From the NCBI GenBank assembly GCA_009784145.1, contig WRCI01000015.1, positions 1 to 16,796 on the forward strand: a DNA stretch of 16,796 nt, given 5' to 3'. The DNA comes from Methanobrevibacter sp. Lineage in GTDB: Archaea > Methanobacteriota > Methanobacteria > Methanobacteriales > Methanobacteriaceae. Below, one piece after another: positions 1 through 10,600 of the stretch. The notes beneath the pieces are model-generated. The model saw only the letters and a program-made list of their open reading frames with translations, was not told where the DNA came from and ran no database searches. The translations under genes and the position numbers were made by a program. Position 1 is the stretch's first letter. Every line of letters starts with the position of its first letter.

Positions 1-1066
1 AATTAACCCAAGCAAAATTACTATTAGCAGTAGAACTTACTACAGTAATAGTTATGAAATCTCCTACATTAGGATTAGTATTACTTACTGTAATAGAATT
101 AATTGCATTTCTGTTTTGAGAAATACCTGATGCAGAAGTAATACTTCCATTTATTGTATCTATTGGAGAGCCAGTATTATCTCCACTTACAGATACTGTG
201 TAATTAAGAGTGAAAGTTCCAGGATTAATAAGGGTAACTAGGAAGAACGCATATACAGTTTGTCCAGGAGTTATATTTCCAAGAAATTGACTTGAACTTT
301 GTCCAGGAGCAAGTATAAAATTAGCTCCTAGTCCTGAAGAAGTAAAATTAGCCCAAACATTAGTAGCTGTTGTAGCAGCATTGTTAGTAATAGCTATTTC
401 AACAACAGTCGAATTAGGTCCTGCAGTAAGATTACTACCATAAACTAAAGTAGGACTAGAAAGTATAGCTAGACTCAAATTTCCAAAACGCATGTTAGCT
501 ACACCATAATTCATGCCTTCATATTGAATAACATTAATAGTCTCACTAGGATATACATGGCCAGGATAGGTAGCTAATACATAAAATTGAGTATCTAAAC
601 TATAAAAGCTAGCAAGATAATTTCCATTTCCATCAGAAACCGTTGTTGCTAGTATCTCTCCATTTAAAGTTTTGATATATATTGTAGCTCCCTTGAATGG
701 ATCATCATTATCACAATTCAATATCTTTCCCGAAACTATAGTGTTTGGTGGTGTTGTACTTGAATTTTGACCATTTGCAACTGTTGAATTAGCACTTTTA
801 GGATTGTCGTTAGAAGTTGAACTAGAATTTAAATCAGAAATAATATTAGAATTAATATTAGAATCAATATCAGAATCAACAGAAATATCTATTGCAGAAT
901 CAAGATTAGTATCATTTTCTAAATTAAAATTTGATTCAGCAGCAACAACCATTGACATTGAAGCAATTAATGATAATAAGATTAATAATAAAAATATCAC
1001 ATTTTTATTTATATTTTCACCCCCGTTTTTTTGTTTGTGACATTGATAGTTATGTTGTATACTCAT
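1..1066 (-). CDS. Secreted adhesin-like surface protein, 5' part only (runs off the left edge)
   Basis: An open frame on the minus strand runs without a stop from 1078 to the window edge, giving 355 codons from the ATG at 1064-1066. That ATG has no ribosome binding site. A strong one (GGGGGTGA, 1017-1024) lies 18 codons inside the frame, so translation probably begins at ATA 1010-1012 or GTG 998-1000. From the ATA the protein starts MNKNVIFLLLILL, a clear signal peptide ending near VVAA (residue 25). An S/N/D-rich spacer of about 65 residues follows. Then comes a carboxypeptidase-regulatory-like beta-sandwich (VSGKIL, FKGATIYIK, SDGNGNYLASF), then a CARDB/DUF11-like Ig domain (VEIAITNNAATTATNVWANF, LAPGQSS, PGQTVYAFF). 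A further domain begins at the edge. It is probably an exported cell-surface protein. Ligand and anchoring are unknown because the C-terminus is missing. The gene follows the giant gene on the same strand, but a 575-bp gap with hairpins suggests separate transcription. Confidence 0.85.
   Translation of the reverse strand, partial: MSIQHNYQCHKQKNGGENINKNVIFLLLILLSLIASMSMVVAAESNFNLENDTNLDSAIDISVDSDIDSNINSNIISDLNSSSTSNDNPKSANSTVANGQNSSTTPPNTIVSGKILNCDNDDPFKGATIYIKTLNGEILATTVSDGNGNYLASFYSLDTQFYVLATYPGHVYPSETINVIQYEGMNYGVANMRFGNLSLAILSSPTLVYGSNLTAGPNSTVVEIAITNNAATTATNVWANFTSSGLGANFILAPGQSSSQFLGNITPGQTVYAFFLVTLINPGTFTLNYTVSVSGDNTGSPIDTINGSITSASGISQNRNAINSITVSNTNPNVGDFITITVVSSTANSNFAWVN
1017..1024 (-). 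promoter_or_regulatory. Ribosome binding site of the left-edge gene, deciding the start
   Basis: GGGGGTGA on the minus strand matches the archaeal GGAGGTGA site with one change. It lies inside the open frame, 4 nt before an in-frame ATA (1010-1012) and 16 nt before an in-frame GTG (998-1000). The only in-frame ATG upstream, at 1064-1066, has no such site. The true start is therefore probably not the ATG. Confidence 0.65.
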
Positions 1067-1090
1067 ACTTAAAACTTTCTAAAAGATTCC

Positions 1091-1097
1091 ATATAAA
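1091..1097 (-). promoter_or_regulatory. Candidate TATA box for the left-edge gene
   Basis: The minus strand reads CAATTTATATGG, close to the archaeal TTTATATA box. Transcription would begin roughly 25 nt downstream, near 1065-1070. That leaves about 45 nt of leader before the ribosome binding site and puts the unused ATG at or near the transcript's 5' end. A second candidate, ACTATAAAATAAG, lies near 1123-1135. In such AT-rich DNA neither can be chosen with certainty. Confidence 0.35.
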
Positions 1098-1282
1098 TTG
1101 AAATAATTTGCAAAATTCAACTTATTTTATAGTATTGTTTTTAATAATAAGGAACAAATGATTGATATAATCTATATAAATTATAAATAGTTATAACACT
1201 ATAAAAATAATTTTTATTTTCATATATAAATTATTATAATATAAAATTATTATAAAATTAGTAAATATATACTCTATAAAAT

Positions 1283-1406
1283 TATTATAAAATTATGAAA
1301 TAGATACTATAAAATATATAATTATAAAATTATATTATAAAATTTATTATAAAAAAATATTATAAAATTATGAAATAGATACTATAAAATATATAATTAT
1401 AAAATT
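1283..1406. repeat. Perfect 49-bp direct repeat, two copies 75 bp apart
   Basis: Copies at 1283-1331 and 1358-1406 are identical over all 49 bases and separated by 26 bp. Each contains the less trivial core ATGAAATAGATACTATAAAA, so the match is not just a run of A and T. The flanking bases differ, which fixes the ends. The 26-bp spacer is itself AT-rich and resembles part of the unit. It probably arose by recent tandem duplication. No gene or known element is associated. Confidence 0.85.
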
Positions 1407-1505
1407 TATAAAAAAATATAAAACAAAAAATAATATTATATAATAAGAAATTATAAGTAAAATTATTAAAAATTACATTTCATAATATATTTAAAATATA
1501 ATTCA

Positions 1506-1531
1506 GTTGAGATAATAAATAATATCCCAAC
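1506..1531 (-). terminator. Second hairpin downstream of the giant gene
   Basis: Arms at 1506-1514 and 1523-1531 enclose an 8-nt loop. Read as minus-strand RNA, all nine positions pair (GUUGGGAUA with UAUCUCAAC, one G-U). Read as plus-strand RNA, the same position is an A-C mismatch. This suggests the structure matters in a minus-strand transcript, such as read-through from the giant gene. It could be a back-up terminator or an RNA-stabilising 3' hairpin. Confidence 0.4.
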
Positions 1532-1564
1532 CATAATATAAAAAAAAGATTTAATAAATAAAAT

Positions 1565-1601
1565 AAGAAGATTTTAATTGAAAAAATAAATAAATCTTCT
1601 T
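1565..1601 (-). terminator. Probable terminator of the giant surface-protein gene
   Basis: A perfect 10-bp inverted repeat (AAGAAGATTT and AAATCTTCTT) has arms at 1565-1574 and 1592-1601 and a 17-nt loop. It starts about 40 nt after the giant gene's stop codon. On the minus strand it is followed by T-rich DNA, including a run of eight T near 1542-1550. Archaeal transcription ends mainly at oligo-T tracts, so the T run may be the functional part and the hairpin accessory. Confidence 0.6.
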
Positions 1602-1641
1602 TTAAATTTTCCAATTGTGAATTTATTTTTCTTTACTCTTT

Positions 1642-4600
1642 TTATTCCTTCCTTCGAATGTTTAAAACTAATATTGAAAGTATTAGTACTATTATAGCTA
1701 TTGAAACTGGTAAAGCTGTTCCTTTCATACTAGCAGCACTATTCACACCACTGTTATTTTTGTTTTTGTCAGTATCATTAGAACTACCATTAGTACTTGC
1801 ACTATTTCCATTATTATTATTTTTATTGTCATCATCTGGTTGTGTATTAGTAACATTAGCTTTATTATTAGTATTATTATTTGTAGCACCATTATTAGAA
1901 GTATTTTCATATATGTGAATCAAAACATAAGGAGAAGAATCCTCATTAACTTCAATTAATCTTCCTTCACTTGTAATAGTCACTCTATTAGTAATATCTC
2001 CAATAGCATCTACACGAACATCAACATAAAGAACAACAGTTTCACCGCCATCTAAATTACCAATAGTCCATAATCCAGTAGTATGATTAAAGTCTCCTTT
2101 AGTAGAAGAACTTCCAACATAAACTAAACCAGAAGGTAGAAGTTCTCTAACAACAATTGCTCTTGAAGTATCTAAACCACTATTAGATACAGTAATAGTG
2201 TATCTTAATATATCTCCAACAAAAACCTTGCCAGTAGCATTAACAACTTTATTAATGCTCAATCGAACATTAACAGAAGCATTAGTTGAAACATTAGACT
2301 CATTATTACCTAAATTCTCTTGATCAACAGTTACTGTTACATTATTGAATATTAAACCACTACCATTAACCCTAACAAACAAAGTTAATGTTACAGTGTT
2401 TCCAACACTAATATTGCCAATATTCCATGTATTTCCATCATAAGTTCCTTGACTTGGAATATTATTTAATAAAATAAGTCTAGTATCAAGAACTTCATTG
2501 ACAGTAACACCAGTAGCATCATAATTTCCATTATTAGTTACAGTAATTGTATAAGTCAATAAACCTCCATTAACAACAGAACTAGCATTTACAGATTTAA
2601 CTATTGAAAGGTCAACAGGACCTGTAATATTAGTTTCAACAGTAGCATTAGCAGTATCTCCTTGATCAGTAGTAACATTTACAGTATTAACTATAGTTCC
2701 TGTACCATTAACACTAACAATAATAGTTAAAACTGCATAACCATTAGGAGTTAAGTTACCTATATTCCAAATATCGTTTTCATAAGTTCCTTTACTTGGA
2801 TCAGAAGATATTAATGTTAATCTATTATCTAAAACTTCTGTGACAATAACACCAGTAGCTGTATCAAGACCACGGTTAATTACAATAATGTGATAAGTCA
2901 ACTCAGTACCATTAAGAACTTCAGTAGCATTAACCACCTTAATTAGAACAATATCTACTGATGGAGTAACATCAACTTCAACACTAGCATTTTTATCACC
3001 AGTATTATTCTCATTAGTACTAATATTCACAAAGTTAACAATAGGCTCACCACTTGCATCTATAACCAATACAAATAATATCATACTATAACTTTCACCA
3101 CTAGCAATTTCCCCAATATCCCAAAGATCGTTTTCATAGGTTCCTTTAGTAGTTTGATTATCTAATAAAACAAGTCTATTATCAAGACGTTCACTAAGTT
3201 TAACACCAGTAGCAGTATCTGGACCATTATTAGTCACAGTGATAATATAGAAGAATACATCACCATTAGCTACATTAGCTGGAACAACTTCCTTAGTTAA
3301 AGTAATATTAACAAGAGGTAAAACAGTAGTATTGACAGTAGTATTATTAGTACCATTATTTCCTTGATTACTAGTTACATTTGCAGTATTATTAATAAGC
3401 CCATCACCAACACCATGAATAGTTACATTGATAGTTAAATTAACAGTATCACCAACAGCCATATCTCCAATAAACCAAGTTCCATTAAGATAATTAAAAT
3501 TACCTCCAGTAGCATGGCTATTAAGATGAGTTAACCTATAATCAAGAACATCACTAACAACAACACCAGTAGCATTATCTGGACCAAGATTTCGAATTGT
3601 GACAACATAAGTTAACTGTTCACCATTAAATGCAGTATCAAGGTCAACAGTCTTAGTAATTAAAAGGTTAACAACAGGATTAACATTAACAACATCACTT
3701 GATTCATCACCATCAAAGTCATCAGCACTAAGATAAGCAGTATTCCAAATAACACCATCTCCTGCACTAAGAACTTGAACAGTAATATTTAACTCAACAG
3801 TAGCATCAACATTTAAAGTACTAATATTCCATGTAACACTACAATCAGTAGAATTATAATTAACACCATCACTAGGACTACTGCTTGTAAAATTAAGTCT
3901 TGAATCAAGAACATCTCTAACGACTACATTAGTAGCATTATCTAGACCAATATTACGAACAGTTATAGTATAAGTAATATAATCACCAGAAGATACTTCA
4001 GGAAGATTAACAGTCTTAGTTATTTCAAGATCAATATTTGGAAGAACAGTAACATTAACAGTGGAATTATTAGTACCATTATTAGTTTCATCAACATCAG
4101 TTATATTCACAGTATTAACAATAGTTCCATCACCAACACTAAGAACTTGAACATGCAATGTCAAACGAACAGCATTCCAACTACCACTATACAAAATAGG
4201 AATACTCCATTCATCAGTTATGTTATTATAAGTTGTTCCAGATGAATACTCAGCACCTAATAATTCAAGCCTATAATCAAGATTTTCTTTAACAACAATA
4301 TTATTAGCAATATCTGGACCATAATTAGTAACATATATGTAATAGTAGAAAGAATCACCATTAGTTACACCATTAATTGCAATGTTATCATCAATCCGCT
4401 TATCTATAGAAAGATTAACAGTAGGAAGAACTGTAACAATAACAGTGGAATTATTATTGCCAGAATTATTCTGATCAACAGAAGTTATATTTGCAGTATT
4501 AGGAATATTGCCATCACCTCTATCATTAATGGTTACATTAATATATAAAGTTGCACTATTACCTACTGCTAATTGATTAATATTCCAAGTTAAAGTACGA

Positions 4601-7600
4601 GTAGTCGGATTATATGTACCACCAGAAGCTCCGCTGAAATTAAGTCTTGAATCAAGAATATCAGTAACAACAATATTAGTAGCTATATCATCACCATTAT
4701 TAGTAATAGTAATATTATACTCTAATCTATCTCCCCTAATTGCTTCATTAATATTAACCTCCTTAAGAATAGTAAGGTTAACAGAACCAGTAACAGTAGT
4801 ATTAACAGTATTAGACTCATTTCCACCATCAGTAGAATTTACAGTAACATTATTATAAATAATAGAACAATCTCCAACAGAACTAATATTAACATAAATT
4901 TCGAAGACTACTTCACCACCAGATGCAATAGAATCTAAATACCAAGTATGACCTAAATATGTAATGCCCCGATATTCAGCCCAACCAGCAATAATGCTAA
5001 AATCTTGATAATTAAGACGAATATCAAGTAAATCATATACATAAACATTAGTTGCTCCTATATCACCATTGTTAGTAACAGTTATAGTATATTTTAAGAC
5101 ATCACCTGTAACAGCAGTACTAGCATTAACAGCCTTAACTATTGAAAGTTCAAAATGTGGAAGAAGAGTAACTTCAACAGTATCATTATTATTAGTATAA
5201 TTACCTTCATCTTCCTCACAAGATACATTTGCATAGTTAATAATATTAGAACCATCACCATAGCTATCGATTGTAGTAGAATAAGTAATAGTGACCTCTT
5301 GACCAATAGCTAAAGTAAGAAGATCCCATGTAATAATATTTCCACTAATATCATAGCCATATGTACCAGAATATGATATATCTCTAAGACGAGAATCAAA
5401 TATATCTGTAACTACAACATTAGTAACTTCCACATCACCATTATTTGTAACAGTAATAGTGTAAGTAATAGTATCACCTGAATAAGCATAATCCATATCA
5501 GCAGACTTAGTTAAAGAAATATCAATATATGGATTTAAGATTACAGTTTCGTCATCTTCATTATTAGTATAATCTGTTTCATTTTCATCACAAGATACAT
5601 TTACGTAGTTAATAATGTTAGAACCATCACCATAGCTATTGATTGTAGCATGATAAATAATTTCTATCATACCATCAACACTTAACTCACCAATTGTCCA
5701 TGTAATACTATAATCATCATTAAGTACATAAGTATAATCACCTTCGTAAGTTATACTAAGGCGATTATCATATCTATCAGTAACAACAACATTAGTAGCA
5801 GTGTCTGGACCATGATTAGTCACAGTGATAGTATATACTAATACATCCCCAGTTGTAGCCTCACTTTTATCAACACTCTTAATAATAGAAAGATCAACGA
5901 GAGGAACAACTTCAACTATAACTTCAGTAGAATTTTCATCTTCTTCTAATTCACTAGCAGAAGCAGTTGCAACATTAACAATAGTGCCATTACCTGCACT
6001 TAGAATAATAACACTGATTTCTAACTCGACACTTTCTCCAGAATTTAAGGTACCAATATTCCATGTAACAGTACCTCCAAATGGTTCCTCACTATGAGAG
6101 GCATTATCATCATTATTAGTACTAACAAATTGAAGTCGAGAATCAAGAATATCAATAACAACAACACCAGTAGCTGGATCCTCACCAGTACTAGTTACAT
6201 TAATAGTATAAGTAATTGTATCTCCAACATTTGCATAATCACCTTCAGCAACATTGACCTTTTTAGTTATTTCAAGACTAACAAGAAATATAACTTCAAT
6301 ATCAACAGAATCCTCAGGGTCTTCATCATCATCCTCACCATCGCTTTCAAGTACTAATTTTGCAGTATTTGTAATAGTGCCAGTGCCAGTAACATTTACA
6401 GTTATATTTAAAGTTTCACTTTCACCAGGATCTAAAGAATCAATAATCCATTCACCATTTTCAGGATTATAATCCAAGTCATTACTAGTTTCAGAACTAA
6501 CATAAGTCAGTCCGTCTGGTAACTTATCAATAACTTTTATATTTGTTACAGTATTATCTCCATTATTGGTCACTGTAATTGTATATGTAATTTCGTCTCC
6601 CTTATTTGGGTTTGCATTACTAACTGTCTTATTTATTGAAATGTCGCAAACTAAAGTACTGGCAGTATCGTTTTCATCTCCAGTATTATTTTCTTCAGTA
6701 GTAACAGTAGCATTATTAGTAATATTCCCATTACCCATGATTGTGACATTAATTTCTAAAGTTACAGTATCGCCAACTTTTAATTCATCAATAGTCCAAG
6801 TTATAGTACGATCTTCAGGATTATACACACAATTACCAGTATCAGAATTACAATTTTCATAAGAAAGCCTTAAATCAAGAACATCAGTAACAATAACATT
6901 AGTAGCATTATCTGGACCATTATTAGTTACATTAATAATATAGGTTAAAGAATCACCATTACGAGCTTGAGTTGCATTTACTGTTTTGATAATAGTAATA
7001 TTAACTGCAGGAGCAACTTCAAATTCAACTTCATTAGAAATTATATCTTCATCTGTTTCATTTGAACTAACAGTTGCATTATTAGAAATAATACCAATAC
7101 CAATAATTTTAGCTATTATATTCAAAGTTACAGTATCACCACTATTAATATTTCCTAAATTCCATTCTCCATTACTTTCATTATAAGTTACTGTAACATC
7201 AGCACTATACTCAGAATACTCAAGGCGAGAATCAAGAACATCTTTAACAATTACATTAGTAGCAGTATCTGGACCATGATTAGTTACAGTAATAGTATAA
7301 TTTACATATTCTCCATTTAATACAACATCTCCATCAGTCACATTAACAGCTTTAATTATTTCAAGATCAACTACTGGTAAAACTTCAACAATAACTTCAG
7401 ACCCATTTACATTGCCTGTTTCATCAAAAGTCCCATTAGCAATATTAGATATATTTCCAGATCCATTAACTGTAACATTAATAGTTAAATTAACAGTACT
7501 GCCTGGAGCTAAAGTATCAATATTCCAAATTATAGTGCGAGTATCAGGAATATAACTTGCTTTATAATCAGTAATTCCATTTATATAGTTATCATTATAA

Positions 7601-10600
7601 ATAAGCCTTGAATCGAGAACATCCCTAACAACAACATTAGTAGCTTCATCCAAACCATCATTAGTCACAGTAATAGTATAAATCAAAGTATCATTATAAT
7701 TAGATAAACCTTCAACATCAACAGTTTTAGTTATAGTAAGGTTAACAAAAGCTTCAACTTCGGTTTCAGTAGTATCAGATTCTTCATCAGTTTCATCAGA
7801 AGATACTGTAGCATTATTATAAATAGTATCAAAATTACCACTAGCATTAATAGAAACATAGAACTCTAAAATAGCAGAAGCACCCGCTGAAAGAGTTCCA
7901 ATATCCCAAGTTATTAAACCATCAACAGAATCATAATCCCAAGTAGTACCAACAGTAATACGATAAATATCTTCAAAATTAAGTCTTGGATCTAGAATAT
8001 CTCTAACATGAACATTAGTAGCTTCATCCAGACCATGATTAGTCACATTAATAGTATAAGTAAGATAATCTCCATTAAATGCATTAGTAGTATTGACATT
8101 TTTAACTATAGTAAGATTAACATCAGCAGATACTTGAACAACTACAGTTTCAGATTCATTAGTACCAGTATTATTTTCATTACAGGTGACAGTAGCATTA
8201 TTATAAATAGTGCCTGCACCTCCAGCACCAATTTCAAAAGTAAGATTTAATGTAGCAGTAACACCACTATTTAAAGAAGGTATCCTCCAAGAACCATCAA
8301 GGAAATAAGAACCATGAGATACATATGATACATCCCTAAATATGAGACGAGGATCAAGATTATCCCAAACAACTACATTAGTAGCATTATCTGGACCATT
8401 ATTAGTCACAGTAATAGTATAAGTAATATAATCTCCACTCTTTGCATTCTCATTATCAACAGTTTTATTTATAGTAAGATTAACAACACCTAAAACATAA
8501 GTTTCAGTAGTATTAAATTCATCATCGGTTTCATCAGAAGATACTGTAGCAGTATTAGAAATAGTACCTGTACCATTAACACGAACAACAATCTCTAAAG
8601 TAGCATAAACACCATTACCTGAAAGAGTTCCAATATTCCAAGTTAGATTACGATTAGTAGAATCATAACTAACATCAGTATTAGGATCACTACTTATAAA
8701 ATTAAGTCTTGAATCGAGAATATCAGTAACAAGAACATTATTAGCTTCATCCCGACCATTATTAGTCACAGTAATAGTATAAGTAAGATAATCTCCATTA
8801 AATGCATTAGTAGTATTGACATTTTTAATTATATTAAGACGAACATCAGGAATCACAGTAGTATTAACTTCATTAGATTCTACATTAGTCTCATTTTCAT
8901 TAGAAGAAGCATTAGCTACATTAGAAATATTATTAAAATTACCACTAGCATTAACATTAACCCAAATATATAAAGTTGCAGAACTACCATTAGCTAATGA
9001 GGGAATAGTCCAAACAATAGTATTATCACTCTCATAGCTATAACTATAATAATTATAATACCAAATCATGAAATAATCAAAATCAAGCCTTGAATCAAGA
9101 CCATCCCTAACAACAACATTGGTAGCAGTATCTGGACCATTGTTAGTCACAGTAATAATATACAGTAAACTATCACCATTAGTAACATTAACCTTGTCAA
9201 CAGACTTAGTCACAGAAAGACTAACAACAGGATCAACTTCAACATCAACAGTAGCAGAACCACCATCATCTTCAGTAGAATTAGCATATGCAGTATTCCA
9301 AATAATACCATTACCTGCACTATTAACTCTAACTGTAATATTTAAAGTTACACTTGTACCTGCAGCTAAATTTCCTATATTCCATCTACCTGTGGACTGA
9401 TTATAAGAACCAAGATCTGAACTCTGACTAAGATAACTAAGTCTTGAATCAAGAGAATCTGTAACATAAACATTAGTAGCTTCATCCAAACCATCATTAG
9501 TCACAGTAATAGTGTAAGTAAAAGTATCACCAGTAGACACACTAGTAGCACTAGTACTCTTAGTCACACTTAAGTCTACAAAAGGAGTAATGTTAACTGT
9601 CCAGTTAGATTCATTATTACCAGTATTATTTTCATCACTAGTGACATTAGCAATGTTATTAATAGTACCTTTAGTAGTTGTGTTAACAGTAATAACTAAA
9701 GTAGCAGTTTCACCAATATTTAAATTACCAATTATCCATTCACCAGTTGTAGAGTTATAAGTAGTACCAGAACTAGGACTAGCACGAACATTAGTAAAAC
9801 TACTATGAAGTATATCAGTAACAACTACATTAGTAGCATTATCTGGACCATTATTAGTCACAGTAATAGTATAAGTAATCTCTTGACCACTAATAACACT
9901 AATAACATTTGCTGTTTTATTAATCTCAAGATTAACAGCTTTTACTACTTCAAGAGTTACAGTATCTTCATCATCACCAATATTAGTTTCATTGACATCC
10001 AAAGTTACAGTATTATTAATAATGCTAAAATTACCATCAGCAGTAACACGAACTACTAAAGTCAGATTAGCATCTTCACCAAGAGCTAAACTACCAATAT
10101 TCCATTCACCAGTTGTAGAGTTATAACTAGTACCAGAACTAGAGGTACTGCTAATTAACTCAAGTCTATAATCTAAGTTTTCATAAATAATAATTTCATT
10201 TGCAGTATCAGGACCATTGTTTTTAACATAAATAGTATAAGTAAATGTATCTCCATTAAGAACCTCTGTAACATTTACACTTTTAATAATAGTAATGTTA
10301 ACAGTAGGTAAAACTTCTATTTCAACAGTTGTATTATCATCATCTTCGCCAATATTACGTTCATTATAAGTTACATTAGCATGGTTATAAATTACTCCAG
10401 TACCATTAATCCAAACTGTAATATTTAAAGTGACTGTTTCACCAACATCTAGGGATCCTATATCCCAAATTCCAGTAGTATTATTATAAAGTCCTTTATT
10501 AGCTGAGCTATTATAATAAACAAGACGATAATCAAGAGTATCATTTACAATAACATTTGTAGCTGCATCAGGACCATAATTAGTTACTGTGATTGTATAA

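Larger units (their letters stand above)
1067..1641. other. AT-rich gap between two same-strand surface-protein genes
   Basis: No frame here looks coding, and no tRNA-like fold was seen. It holds the promoter candidates of the left-edge gene (about 1090-1135), a long A/T-rich stretch with an exact 49-bp direct repeat (1283-1406), and two hairpins behind the giant gene (1506-1531 and 1565-1601). The hairpins are best read as the giant gene's transcription end. Confidence 0.7.

Noticed and set aside
804-1040. Plus-strand open frame of 78 codons
   Set aside because: It is antisense to the signal peptide and S/N/D-rich spacer of the left-edge gene. Its regular E/I/S pattern comes from reversed GAT/TCT codons.
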